The notes beneath the pieces were generated by a model that was given only the letters and a program-made list of their open reading frames with translations, made no database searches and was not told the origin of the DNA. From assembly GCA_040882645.1 (NCBI GenBank), contig JBBEAX010000085.1:1-64000 (forward strand): a DNA stretch of 64,000 nt, written 5' to 3'. A program made the position numbers and the translations under genes. The stretch is from JAUYIV01 sp040882645 (GTDB lineage Bacteria > Actinomycetota > Acidimicrobiia > Spongiisociales > UBA11373). Shown here one piece after another: positions 1 to 8,152 of the stretch (position 1 is its first letter; each line of letters begins with the position of its first letter).

Positions 1-51
1 TTGAGGGTGGGGCCGCTTCGAGGGGGGTAAGGAAGGGGCGAGGTCAGAGCC

Positions 52-79
52 CCTCGGGACTCCTGTCAGGACTTCGCCA
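52..79 (+). repeat. 28-bp island repeat, copy A
   Basis: This copy begins CCTCGGGACTCCTGT and ends GGACTTCGCCA. The same 28-bp pattern recurs at 981-1008 (inverted), 1003-1030, 2621-2648, 3344-3371 and 9639-9666 (inverted). Nothing else is recognisable in bases 1-51. It lies 83 bp upstream of a lipoprotein gene. Confidence 0.8.
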
Positions 80-162
80 TCCCGTTCACGATCTGACGGC
101 GCTGCCATTGATTGCTTCTGTGTTGGAGCGCAAGGGGGTGCACCGAGAGTATCGTGAACTCT

Positions 163-855
163 ATGCAACTTGGGCCGATGGCCTCGGTGTTTTCACTTCT
201 GGTCCTCTCCTGCGGCAGCCCATCTTTAGGCACCACCAGCTCGCCCCAGGTCGCGACAACGGTCGTGACCACCACACTCGCCGTCGCAACAACGACGACC
301 ACTCTCTCCCCCACGACCACGACGACGACACCGCCGCCAACGACCACGACAACACTCGAGCGGGTTCCCCCTCAAAGCGGTTTCTTCGTCGTTCCTGAAC
401 CCCGATACTGGGACGCGGTACTCCTTACGGGGCGCGACTTGGGTGGCGATAGCGAGGAAGAGGAAGACCTTTACGTCGCTTATCGCCTCGAGATCGGCGA
501 TGAGGTCCTCGCGCCATTTAGCGGCGGCGCCTTCTCCGGAGGAAGCCGCTTGCTGCTCGGGCAGTGGCATTCGTTCGGCACTGTCTGGTCGAGGGCGGAA
601 AGTGGGGACATCTACGACAGCACCGGGGTGGTCATGCATGTGATCGGCAATGGCCTAATAGTCACAGTTAATGCGCCGATATCATCCTTCGATCTTGGCG
701 ACACCGTAGCGACGATGAAGCAGCCCTCTCGGGTGATCGACGGCAGTGGGCTGAATGTGGTGATCGCTTTCACCAAGTACGTGAATGGTGAAGAGGTCCG
801 CCTCGACGAGGACTCACTGAGGAGCCACTTCACGTTCCTGTTTCCTGAAGATTGA
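163..855 (+). CDS. Putative secreted lipoprotein with Thr-rich linker
   Basis: The product family is not recognised. The chosen ATG gives a short hydrophobic signal ending in a lipobox-like LVLSC, so the mature protein would be lipidated on that Cys and anchored outside the membrane. A low-complexity Thr/Pro/Val linker of about 45 residues follows, then a globular C-terminal part of about 160 residues without a family motif I know. An earlier in-frame ATG at 112 would bury the signal peptide and is less likely. The gene sits alone between repeat copies A and B. It has the same signal-plus-linker plan as the lipoproteins at 14309, 31650 and 35222. Confidence 0.7.
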   Translation: MQLGPMASVFSLLVLSCGSPSLGTTSSPQVATTVVTTTLAVATTTTTLSPTTTTTTPPPTTTTTLERVPPQSGFFVVPEPRYWDAVLLTGRDLGGDSEEEEDLYVAYRLEIGDEVLAPFSGGAFSGGSRLLLGQWHSFGTVWSRAESGDIYDSTGVVMHVIGNGLIVTVNAPISSFDLGDTVATMKQPSRVIDGSGLNVVIAFTKYVNGEEVRLDEDSLRSHFTFLFPED

Positions 856-867
856 CCAAGAGCATCA

Positions 868-1011
868 GTGGCCCCGCAGTTGGGGGTCGCCGCTCGCTCG
901 CTGCGACTCGGCCCGAACCGCTTGATGGTGATGGCGGGCTTCCTCTGTGGGAAAACCGGGCCCCTAACCGCCAACAGCCTTGGCGAAGGCTCAACAGGAG
1001 TACCTCGGGAC
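868..1011 (+). pseudogene. Possible remnant of a serine recombinase 3' end
   Basis: Read in one frame, bases 958-1011 encode GPLTANSLGEGSTGVPRD. This closely matches the recombinase tail GPLTNETLGEVSTGVPR encoded at 9615-9666. DNA identity extends upstream of the 28-bp repeat through a shared CCCCTAACC and ends in the repeat itself. No catalytic domain remains upstream, so at most this is the scar of an older recombinase-bearing element. The upstream part of the frame (868-957) has no clear match to the recombinase. The gap 856-1116 holds this remnant, the palindrome and nothing else I can identify. Confidence 0.35.
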
Positions 1012-1030
1012 CCCTGTTGGGACTTCGCCA
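981..1030. repeat. Head-to-head pair of 28-bp repeats (copies B' and B)
   Basis: Bases 981-1008 carry the repeat in inverted orientation (TGGCGAAGGCTCAACAGG...). Bases 1003-1030 carry it in the forward orientation (...CCTGTTGGGACTTCGCCA). They share the central CCTCGG, making an imperfect palindrome with arms of about 24 bp. It could fold into a long hairpin or mark two element ends joined together. It lies between the lipoprotein gene and the minus-strand gene ending at 1117. Confidence 0.8.
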
Positions 1031-1116
1031 GGCTCACCTTCTCGGTGGTCCTATCTCGACGCCCCTGAGCCTCACCCACCAGGTGTCGAATCCGCGCGGT
1101 TGGTGTGCCGCGCCGC

Positions 1117-1998
1117 CTAGTTCCCTTTCAGCGCCGAAGCGATCGCCTGGGCCAGGGTGCCTGCCTGCTCAGAAGACACGATCCGATGGTCCGTGACCCC
1201 GAGCGCAGGTTGGTAGCAAAACCAAAGAGCAATGTCGACCTCATCCCTGAAAGAGCGGTTGGCAAGGCCGGTAGGCTCGAAGCCTGAGCCGGGCTGGTCG
1301 TATGGCCGCAGAACACTGGAGTCGATCTCGCCATCCGGTCGGATTGAAAAGGCCACGGTCGACTCACCTCGCATGACATCGCAGAAGTACTCGCCAGGGA
1401 AACAGAGCCGGGTCACCACCGCCGCAACCCGGAGCGCTTCATGGTCGGGGTCGTTGCGGACGAGTTGATGGCGTGCCTCCTCGAAGTGATCTCGGAACAC
1501 GGCGACTCGACCCCTACCCGGTGGGCGCGAGGCGTTCCCGGGAGAAGAGCCAAAGACTTCCGCTGCGGCGGCTTCAACGCCGGGCGCCATCACTGGGGCC
1601 TCCCAGGACCCGTCGTCGCGCAACTCCCGGGTCACTGACCAGTACTTCACCTCGCACTCGACCCGTCGTTGGCCCGATGTGGAGGTCACGTCGGCGGGAT
1701 GGTCCGAGCAGGTGGGGTCTTCGATTACTACTGCCGATCCCGTCGCATCGCGGACCACGGCGGCCACGGCGATCTGTGCGACGCCGCTGAGGTACCCGTC
1801 ATTGCTGGAGATCACCTGCGGGAGCAAGCGGCGCAGAGAGGTTTCGGGTACTCGTGCAAGAAGGCGATCCAATCCTGCAGTCGTCAGAACGTCGGGGTTG
1901 TCACCCAATCCCCATTCCGACGGTAGAGCATGCGGGTCGTGCCCATCGAGGAATGCCGCAAGGGCGGGGAGTGAGGCGAGGTGCTCTTGGCAGGTCAC
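1117..1998 (-). CDS. Hypothetical protein, possible PD-(D/E)xK-like core
   Basis: This 293-residue protein matches no family I recognise. It has no signal peptide or membrane segment and is probably cytoplasmic. Around residues 91-120 the pattern IEDP, then HPADV, then ECEVKYW could be a strand-Asp-strand-ExK arrangement as in PD-(D/E)xK nucleases (candidate residues D103, E116, K118). This is a weak motif reading, not an identification. The gene is alone on the minus strand between the repeat palindrome at 981-1030 and the small membrane gene at 2191. A plus-strand frame across the same DNA shows no protein features. Confidence 0.6.
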   Translation of the reverse strand: MTCQEHLASLPALAAFLDGHDPHALPSEWGLGDNPDVLTTAGLDRLLARVPETSLRRLLPQVISSNDGYLSGVAQIAVAAVVRDATGSAVVIEDPTCSDHPADVTSTSGQRRVECEVKYWSVTRELRDDGSWEAPVMAPGVEAAAAEVFGSSPGNASRPPGRGRVAVFRDHFEEARHQLVRNDPDHEALRVAAVVTRLCFPGEYFCDVMRGESTVAFSIRPDGEIDSSVLRPYDQPGSGFEPTGLANRSFRDEVDIALWFCYQPALGVTDHRIVSSEQAGTLAQAIASALKGN

Positions 1999-2190
1999 TT
2001 CTGGTCTGCTTGCGTGGCGTCACCGGTGGATTGATACATGACGACCAGGCATGAGTCGGTTCGCGTGACCTGTGTCGATGGCAGAGATGAACAAAAGTAC
2101 TGGCCGCGAAACTGCCGGAGTGCTGGAATGCGCCGACAGCCCCAGTTACGCGACGTTTCCGCCGGGGAAGGCGTGAGATGCCCGCCTGGC

Positions 2191-2604
2191 TCAGCGACGG
2201 GCGGTGTCACGCGGTACTGCCACCTCCAGGCAGCGATCTCTGAGCTCGGCGGCGAAACGGCTTATGTCTATGTCGACCTGACCAGGCTCGAAGTCGGCGA
2301 TGTCGACTTCGATGCCCAGTATCGTCCTGACCATTTCCGCACACGCCCACGCTTCGATCTGCTGCTCGTGGAATGACGCGGCCTGATCCCGATCGTGGAG
2401 CGTGGTGACCAGCCCGTCGAGGGCCTCGACAAGCCGCTCCGCGTCGGGTGAAGTGCGGGCACCCTGGGCGGCTATCTCTTCGCGGAGAGCAGCCACCTCA
2501 GACCGCGTGTCGGCCAACGCTCCATACAGCAGAACCGAACTGACAGCGAGAACGGCGACCGCGAGGGTTCCGATAGCGATCGAGAGTTTCCTACTGGCTG
2601 GCAT
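2191..2604 (-). CDS. Small single-pass membrane protein with coiled coil
   Basis: The product is 137 residues and not recognised. Residues about 7-30 form one hydrophobic segment near the N-terminus. A charged stretch rich in Glu, Ala and Arg (about 33-65) then looks like a short coiled coil. The remaining C-terminal part is polar and would face one side of the membrane. It is minus strand, downstream of repeat copy C as transcribed, and upstream of the 1117-1998 gene with a gap of about 190 bp in which I see no other gene. A role with the neighbouring gene is possible but only inferred from orientation. Confidence 0.55.
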   Translation of the reverse strand: MPASRKLSIAIGTLAVAVLAVSSVLLYGALADTRSEVAALREEIAAQGARTSPDAERLVEALDGLVTTLHDRDQAASFHEQQIEAWACAEMVRTILGIEVDIADFEPGQVDIDISRFAAELRDRCLEVAVPRDTARR

Positions 2605-2620
2605 TGAGCCAGCCTACGCC

Positions 2621-2648
2621 CCTCAGCACCCCTGTCAGGAGTTCACCG
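2621..2648 (+). repeat. 28-bp island repeat, copy C (diverged)
   Basis: This copy matches the repeat at about 23 of 28 positions. It keeps the central CCCCTGTCAGGA, with changes in both outer blocks. It is in forward orientation, just upstream of the minus-strand membrane gene and 40 bp before the HEPN-like gene. Confidence 0.65.
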
Positions 2649-2687
2649 AGATCCCAATACGCCTGCGGCTAGGGTCGGTTTGAGACC

Positions 2688-3335
2688 ATGACCGACGCCA
2701 ATCCGCCTGCGCACCACGACCACGACAGTGCAACCACCCTCACACGCGACCACACCTGTTTCGACGACGTCGTGGCGTTGTTGGCCGATGTGACGGCCTA
2801 CATGTATCTCGTCGACACGATCAGGACCGGCACCGCATCGGTGGCGACCGAGTCCTTCTACGGGAACTTCGCCAGCAAGATCGACGGTGCAGATCGCGGG
2901 TTCTACCCCTTCGAACTCACGCGCCACCTCGCTGCAAACACCTGGCCCGACTCGATCACGATCTACGACAACCTCGCCACCGTTCGCGCCCCGAAGGGAC
3001 CCCCGCTCACAGGTTCCGAACACCAGAAGCTGGTACGGCAAATGGTCGGCGGGCCACTAATCAGGTACTACGAGACGTACATTCCGCAGGTCCTCGCGAC
3101 ACATGGGACGGACCCCACCAATTGGCCAGAGCCCTGGGACTTCGCACGCGTTGTCCGGAATGCGTTCGCCCACAAGGGCACGATCCACTTCGAGTCGGCG
3201 ACTGCCCGCAGCGTCTCTTGGCACGGGCTCGTCTTGTCGCCGTCGATGAACGGTCACGAGATTCTGTTTCCGATCCTCGGCATCGGCGACATCCTGCTGC
3301 TGATGATCGAGATGGACACCGCACTAAGACCGTAG
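2688..3335 (+). CDS. Candidate HEPN-domain ribonuclease
   Basis: This 215-residue protein carries R157-N-A-F-A-H162 inside the local sequence FARVVRNAFAHKG. That fits the Rx4-6H active-site motif of HEPN RNases, including the polar residue right after the Arg. HEPN proteins act in toxin-antitoxin, abortive-infection and RNA-targeting defence systems. No other domain, signal peptide or membrane segment is evident, and no minimal nucleotidyltransferase (the usual MNT antitoxin) is encoded next door. It stands alone between repeat copies C and D, next to a restriction-modification pair. The family is inferred from one motif plus predicted helical character, so substrate and partner are unknown. 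Confidence 0.55.
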   Translation: MTDANPPAHHDHDSATTLTRDHTCFDDVVALLADVTAYMYLVDTIRTGTASVATESFYGNFASKIDGADRGFYPFELTRHLAANTWPDSITIYDNLATVRAPKGPPLTGSEHQKLVRQMVGGPLIRYYETYIPQVLATHGTDPTNWPEPWDFARVVRNAFAHKGTIHFESATARSVSWHGLVLSPSMNGHEILFPILGIGDILLLMIEMDTALRP

Positions 3336-3343
3336 GTCCACCG

Positions 3344-3371
3344 CTTCGGGACCCCTGTCAAGACTTGACCA
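3344..3371 (+). repeat. 28-bp island repeat, copy D
   Basis: The copy reads CTTCGGGACCCCTGT, then CAAGACTTGACCA, about 24 of 28 positions matching. It begins 8 bp after the stop codon of the HEPN-like gene and lies 126 bp before the methyltransferase start. The rest of 3372-3497 shows no feature. Confidence 0.75.
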
Positions 3372-3497
3372 GCACTTCCTTCAGCCTGGCAATCCGGGAC
3401 TCCTCCTCCCTATGCCGACACTCAACCGACGCATGACGCGACGCGCCTCGGCCCGGACCTACAATGCCTACATCAGTGTCATTCTGAGAGGGACCGA

Positions 3498-5162
3498 GTG
3501 ACAGATCGGCTCGACTCGCGCTCCGAACGGAAGGAGCGCGGCGCGTTCTTCACGCCAGCAACAATCGCCAACTTCCTCGCCCGCGGGGCAATCGGCGACA
3601 ACAACCGCGCCACCGTCCTTGACCCGACCTGTGGTGATGGGGCGTTCTTGCTATCCGCCGCCAGCCACCTCAGACAACTCGGCGCTTCGCGCACCCAGAT
3701 CCGCAAACAGGTCTACGGCGTCGACATTCACTCACCCACGCTCGATCAGGCGGCGTCGACGCTCGCTGAACACACGCTCAATGCCACGCTCCATCAAAGC
3801 GACTTCTTCGAGATGCGATCACCCGACCAGCTAGGAGCACCACTGCCCCTCATGGACGCGGTGATCGGCAATCCTCCCTTCGTTCGCTATCAGTTGCACA
3901 CAGGCCGCGCCAGGAAAGTCGCCGCAGCAGCGGCCCTCCGCCAGGGCGTCCGTCTCTCCGGCCTTGCGTCGTCGTGGGCGGCCACACTGGTTCACGCCGC
4001 CTCGTTTCTGAAGCCCGAAGGACGCCTCGGCATGGTCCTTCCGGCCGAGTTGCTCCAAGTCCACTACGCCGAGCCGATTCGGCGATGGCTTCGAACGCGG
4101 TTCGCCGCCGTCCACCTGGTGTTCTTTGAACGCCTGCAGTTCGAGGACGCCACCGAGAACGTCGTGCTCCTCCTTGCCCGCGGCTCCGGTGGGTGTGACG
4201 CTTTCTCCCTTTACTTCGTCCAGGACGCGGCAGACCTCGCCGAGCTCCAGTTGTTTGACGAGTTTGCCGTTACCCCGGCCTCAGAGGGGAAATGGACCGA
4301 CCTGCTGCTCTCCATTCAGCAGCGCCAGAGGTTCAGGAAAGTCGAGGACGAGCACTTCACTGCCCTCGGCGAACTCGGCAGGGTGTCCCTCGGCACTGTC
4401 ACGGGCTCAAATGCGTTCTTCGCCATCCCGGATCACGTGGTCGCTCAGTACGACCTCAAACCCGAACACCTCACGGCGATCTGCCCACCCGGCTCCAGAC
4501 ACATGCGCGGCTCCCGATTCACTCGCTCTGACTGGAACGCACTTCGTCGTGACGAGGCCAGCGTGTGGCTCCTCACACCCAATCCCTCCGACCGCAGCGC
4601 GGGGCTCCGTCGCTACATACGACACGGTGAGTCAGAGAAGGTCCACGAGGCCTACAAGTGCCAGGTTCGCGATCCGTGGTGGGTGCCGCCTGCCGTTTCC
4701 TCGCCTGACCTCTTTTTCACCTATATGAGCCACCGATTCCCTCGACTTGTCGCCAACACCGCAGGCGCATCGTTCGTCAACTCCATGCACGGAGTCTGGC
4801 TCAGTAGCTCCGCGCCGGCCTGGGTGCGCTCTGCGCTTCCTCTCGTCTCGATCAACTCAGTGACAATGCTCGGGGCAGAGGTCTACGGGAGGTCTTACGG
4901 GGGCGGCGTGCTCAAACTTGAACCTCGCGAGGCTGCGCGGTTGCCCGTCCCCTCCCTCGACGTACTCCACGATGTTTGGGATCGTCTCCGCCCTGACCGA
5001 GCGCACCTCGAACGCGAACTCCGCGCAGGCCGCTGGACAACGGTGCTTGCCCAAGTTGACCGCGTGCTCCTTCGGGATGCCCTAGGACTCTCTCATGCCG
5101 AAGCCGAGACGATTCACGAAGGAGCACGCTACCTCCGTGAACGTCGCCTCAATAGGAGGTAG
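3498..5162 (+). CDS. Type II-like N6-adenine DNA methyltransferase
   Basis: This enzyme would methylate adenine in a specific DNA site and so protect it from the endonuclease encoded next. The 554 residues begin with the GAFFTP motif (15-20). Next comes SAM-binding motif I, DPTCGDGAF (42-50), an acidic GVDI (74-77), and the catalytic NPPF (125-128), the order of gamma-class TaqI/Eco57I-type methyltransferases. The remaining 400 residues would hold the target-recognition part. The start is a GTG after a purine-rich GAGAGGGA. The 3' end overlaps the endonuclease gene by 68 bp, typical of a coupled restriction-modification pair. Recognition site not predictable. Confidence 0.88.
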   Translation: MTDRLDSRSERKERGAFFTPATIANFLARGAIGDNNRATVLDPTCGDGAFLLSAASHLRQLGASRTQIRKQVYGVDIHSPTLDQAASTLAEHTLNATLHQSDFFEMRSPDQLGAPLPLMDAVIGNPPFVRYQLHTGRARKVAAAAALRQGVRLSGLASSWAATLVHAASFLKPEGRLGMVLPAELLQVHYAEPIRRWLRTRFAAVHLVFFERLQFEDATENVVLLLARGSGGCDAFSLYFVQDAADLAELQLFDEFAVTPASEGKWTDLLLSIQQRQRFRKVEDEHFTALGELGRVSLGTVTGSNAFFAIPDHVVAQYDLKPEHLTAICPPGSRHMRGSRFTRSDWNALRRDEASVWLLTPNPSDRSAGLRRYIRHGESEKVHEAYKCQVRDPWWVPPAVSSPDLFFTYMSHRFPRLVANTAGASFVNSMHGVWLSSSAPAWVRSALPLVSINSVTMLGAEVYGRSYGGGVLKLEPREAARLPVPSLDVLHDVWDRLRPDRAHLERELRAGRWTTVLAQVDRVLLRDALGLSHAEAETIHEGARYLRERRLNRR

Positions 5163-6024
5163 TGGGATACCCGCGACACCGGACGTTGCAAGCAACTTGG
5201 TGTCCGTTGTCGGCCACCCCCAGGATCGCTGGGATGCACTCGCCCAGCACGTCCAGGTTGACGCCGTGACGGCCTTCACAGCGGTCGAGCGAGACTGGCT
5301 CGACCTCATGTGGTGCCTCGACGCATTCCGCCAAGCCGATCTCAAGCCACCGACCATGCAGGTCAAGACAGTCGATGCCCTCAACCGCAAGAAGGGGGAC
5401 TGGTTCGCCGAACTGATCGCACTTCTCCTTCAGAATCGAACCTCGCAGGGCATCGGCGCCCGCACGAAGATTCAGGGCTTCTCTCAATATCATCAGATCG
5501 ACGTGGCGTGGCCCTCGCGCAAGCACGACCCACTCATCTGCATCGAGACCAAGGTCACCGGGGCACCCGCGGTCACTGTTACCCAGCAGCCGAAGCCACC
5601 CAGAAATGCCACCGCCGATTGGTCAAACCGTCGAAAGGAGCTCAAATTTGCGGCCACCGACCTCAAGCTGTATCGGCGCCAACGGGAGACCTCAATCGAG
5701 CACTGGGACGTCTGGCGCGCCGACGCACCTCCGAAGACATACTTCGTGTGGGCCGCGCGCATCAATCCCCCGGCGGATGACATCGGCAGAATGGCAGACC
5801 AACTGCGTCAATTGACCGAGACCTACCTCGACGGTGCCGCGCTCATCGCCTGGACCGAGAACACGTCATCGAAACGATACGACCGAGTTTCCCTGGCCAC
5901 CGCTGATCGGGTGCGTACGGTCGACGACCTTCTCCACCGGATCAGCACCCAGATCAAGACGCTCGCTCCTGAGGGGCAGCCTCCCAAGCCTGTCGTTCAC
6001 GACACCGCGTTCACTGACGACTAG
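5095..6024 (+). CDS. Restriction endonuclease, PD-(D/E)xK type
   Basis: This is the likely nuclease partner of the upstream methyltransferase. The 309-residue protein has E106 in GDWFAEL, then D136 in QIDVAWP, then E151-T-K153 in CIETKVTG. That is the spacing of a PD-(D/E)xK active site, with D and ExK on neighbouring strands. I do not recognise the specific REase family. The first ATG lies inside the methyltransferase gene. A GTG at 5137 is an alternative start that would shorten the overlap from 68 to 26 bp. The gene ends about 80 bp before a strong GC hairpin. Cleavage site and end type are unknown. Confidence 0.75.
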   Translation: MPKPRRFTKEHATSVNVASIGGSGIPATPDVASNLVSVVGHPQDRWDALAQHVQVDAVTAFTAVERDWLDLMWCLDAFRQADLKPPTMQVKTVDALNRKKGDWFAELIALLLQNRTSQGIGARTKIQGFSQYHQIDVAWPSRKHDPLICIETKVTGAPAVTVTQQPKPPRNATADWSNRRKELKFAATDLKLYRRQRETSIEHWDVWRADAPPKTYFVWAARINPPADDIGRMADQLRQLTETYLDGAALIAWTENTSSKRYDRVSLATADRVRTVDDLLHRISTQIKTLAPEGQPPKPVVHDTAFTDD

Positions 6025-6105
6025 CGGCACTCCTCGTGACCGGTGTGCTGATATTGGATCAAGTCACGGCTCGCTGCGCTCGCCACGCCGGTTGGGCGGG
6101 TCCAC

Positions 6106-6129
6106 CCCCGGCCGGAGGACCGGCCGGGG
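6106..6129. terminator. Perfect GC-rich hairpin, candidate bidirectional terminator
   Basis: CCCCGGCCGG and CCGGCCGGGG are perfect 10-bp arms around the loop AGGA. The hairpin lies between two convergent genes, the endonuclease (stop 6024) and the Rep gene (stop 6215), which suits a terminator for both. No clear T-run follows on either strand. It could instead be a replication or nicking structure of the Rep element. Nothing else is seen in 6025-6214. Confidence 0.55.
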
Positions 6130-6214
6130 ACCCCTAGTGGCCCTTCCAACCGTCGCCCCCCTTTCCCCACCCTTATCCGGAGGCGCGTCAGAACGCCCGA
6201 AGGGTCCGAGTCGG

Positions 6215-7093
6215 TCAGGTGGCGAAAGCTTGGGGTCGGCGGGAGTATCCGAGGACTCGCCACAGCCGGTCAGCCTCGGATACGGCAGATGGTGGCGCCC
6301 GCCGCCCCCCCGCCTTCGGCGGGGAGCCGGCGAGCATCCCCCACAGCCTGCCGCACCCGGTGTCAGCCGCCGGCGGTAGGAAACCGTTCGCAGCAGCCCA
6401 CCAGCGACGCACTCGCCGTAACGCACGCATGGTCACACCGGTGCCCCGTGTCACCCAGGCCGCCAGGTACCAGCAGCGCGATGGGAGCTCATATGCCGTT
6501 ACCGCAGCCGCGACGGCTTCGAGTTTGGGTGAGCCGTTGAGGTAACCGGTGATATAGGAGGTGACCTTCTCAGAGCCGCCACCTCGAGGACGGCTCCGCG
6601 CGTCGTCGACGAACCCGAATCCGTAGCGCGGCCCGAGTTCTCGAAGCGCGGCAACGATGAAAGGCACCGTGTGGAGGAAGACCACCAGGTGAAGGTGACC
6701 TACCCCGCGCTGCTGGGGTTCCCAGACGTAGCCGACCAGCCACCGTTTCATTCCCCGGCGACGCGCCCGGCCGCTTAGTGCCCGGTGGAGCCGCTTTCGC
6801 CGCGCACCGGCGGTCCAGTTCCAGAAGCTCCTCGCCGGTTCCTCGACCCGGCATCCCCGTGGCCCCGAGCAAGGCCCGGGGTGATCCCCGGGCGCGCAGG
6901 CCCATGGCAGTACATCGGCTCCCGGTGCGGTGACCGTGATGAGGGCGATGGGCATCCGTAGCGACCGTATCCCCGAGCGCACTACCCGGTGCCGGTCCCG
7001 CCCCCAGATCGCCACGCAACGGCCGCAGGTACATCCGAAGATCCGGCCGCATCGAGGACCCCGGGGTTCCTCAGCGGCCACCGTCGGCCTCAC
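6215..7093 (-). CDS. Rolling-circle (HUH) replication initiator, RepSA-like
   Basis: This protein would nick an origin and start rolling-circle replication of a plasmid or integrative element. Three ordered motifs support this: motif I ALITVTAPG (about 50-58), the metal-binding HUH-type HLHLVV (133-138), and a Tyr motif YITGYL (180-185) with candidate catalytic Y180 or Y184. The N-terminus has a Cys cluster (C15, C21, C23, C26) that may bind zinc. At 292 residues it is shorter than typical actinomycete RepSA proteins. The start is a GTG. It lies divergently from the gene pair ending in the serine recombinase, so together they resemble a degenerate integrative plasmid. Confidence 0.7.
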   Translation of the reverse strand: MRPTVAAEEPRGPRCGRIFGCTCGRCVAIWGRDRHRVVRSGIRSLRMPIALITVTAPGADVLPWACAPGDHPGPCSGPRGCRVEEPARSFWNWTAGARRKRLHRALSGRARRRGMKRWLVGYVWEPQQRGVGHLHLVVFLHTVPFIVAALRELGPRYGFGFVDDARSRPRGGGSEKVTSYITGYLNGSPKLEAVAAAVTAYELPSRCWYLAAWVTRGTGVTMRALRRVRRWWAAANGFLPPAADTGCGRLWGMLAGSPPKAGGRRAPPSAVSEADRLWRVLGYSRRPQAFAT

Positions 7094-7241
7094 CGTTTAG
7101 GCGGCCGGGTTCCTCCGGCTCGCGGCCCAACACGATCCGCCACAGGGCATCCGCGGCCGCCGGGTCGATCCTTTCACCGAGCCGTACCCGGTTCCCGGTT
7201 TGCGGTCGAGGCTTGTATTTCGAGCGTTTGGGGCGCATTTG

Positions 7242-7266
7242 CGCCTCCCCAAGGTTGGGGGAGGCG
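7242..7266. repeat. Inverted repeat upstream of rep
   Basis: CGCCTCCCC, a short AAGGTT centre, then GGGGGAGGCG form a hairpin with one bulged base. It lies in the 297-bp divergent region between rep (start 7093) and the next plus-strand gene (start 7391). It may be part of a nicking origin, an operator or a terminator. The rest of this interval holds a DnaA-box-like 9-mer. Confidence 0.5.
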
Positions 7267-7367
7267 TTGATCGTCCGCTCGATAACCCGCTTTTATGAGG
7301 TCTGGCGCGGTAGGGGTAACCGTCGCCGGATCAGAAACATACCACCGTAATTACATAAGTGTGAACC

Positions 7368-7376
7368 TGTGGATAA
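7368..7376 (-). promoter_or_regulatory. Perfect DnaA-box-like 9-mer
   Basis: TGTGGATAA is the exact complement of the consensus DnaA box TTATCCACA. A single box cannot define an origin, but its position near a replication initiator gene makes host DnaA involvement conceivable. Confidence 0.4.
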
Positions 7377-7390
7377 AGTCTGCGGTCCAG

Positions 7391-8152
7391 ATGACGCAGA
7401 GAGCATCCGATCGGGTCGAGAAAATCGCCGCTGACCTAGCGGCCGTCTTCTACGCGGCCACTCTCACCGCAGACCCCACGCTCGATCCGCGCGCCTTTCC
7501 CCCCGATCTCGCCGACTACCGCGCCACCGGTAAACGCCTCGCCCTCGCCCTGGTCGCTCCCAGCCACCGAGCCGTCATCCGCTGCGTTGCCCGCTCCCGC
7601 CAAAGCCGACCCGATCTAACTTCACGCGCTCTCGCCGTGGTCCACAACCGCGAGCTCCTCATCATCCAGGACCGCCGCGGCAGCACCCCGATGGGGTACC
7701 GGCTCCTCGAATCACGCCTAGTGGACCTGCCCATGGCCAGCCGCGAACGACAGACCCGCCTCCGCTTGGCGTGCCCGTACTGCCGTTCGAGACACGACCT
7801 TCCCTTCCATTTCCTTCACCGCGCCAGAGAAGACGAGGTCTCCCACCCGATCGGCCCACTTCCCTTCGACGACTCGGACCAGGCCAGCCTCCGCTATCAA
7901 GCTTTCGCCGAGACCACCGGCCACTTCGACGGCCACGGATCACTCTTTGTACGTTCGACACCGTGGCGCATCGAGTTGTACCGCGAGCATTTCGGGATTC
8001 TCCCGCCCCATGACACGCACAGACTCCGCCTCCTCGGCGAGCGAACCTTCCCATATGCGCTCGGCGCAACCGGACCCAACCGTGAGGTCCGATGGTTCGA
8101 CTCCGACACTGTGGCAGTCGGTGCGCTTAGAGTCGCCGAAGCACACCAATGA
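7391..8152 (+). CDS. Hypothetical protein coupled to serine recombinase
   Basis: The 253-residue product is not recognised. The chosen ATG starts MTQRASDR. An upstream ATG at 7295 would add 32 residues that look non-coding. The middle contains CPYC followed by His and Arg-rich sequence, which could be half of a zinc site. No catalytic motif or membrane segment is seen. Its TGA overlaps the recombinase ATG (ATGA, 8149-8152), so the two are almost certainly co-translated. It may therefore be a recombination directionality factor, regulator or other partner, but that is inference from coupling only. Confidence 0.65.
   Translation: MTQRASDRVEKIAADLAAVFYAATLTADPTLDPRAFPPDLADYRATGKRLALALVAPSHRAVIRCVARSRQSRPDLTSRALAVVHNRELLIIQDRRGSTPMGYRLLESRLVDLPMASRERQTRLRLACPYCRSRHDLPFHFLHRAREDEVSHPIGPLPFDDSDQASLRYQAFAETTGHFDGHGSLFVRSTPWRIELYREHFGILPPHDTHRLRLLGERTFPYALGATGPNREVRWFDSDTVAVGALRVAEAHQ

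Noticed and set aside
52..3371. CRISPR array
   Set aside because: Repeat spacing is irregular (hundreds to thousands of bases), genes lie between copies, and no cas gene is present.
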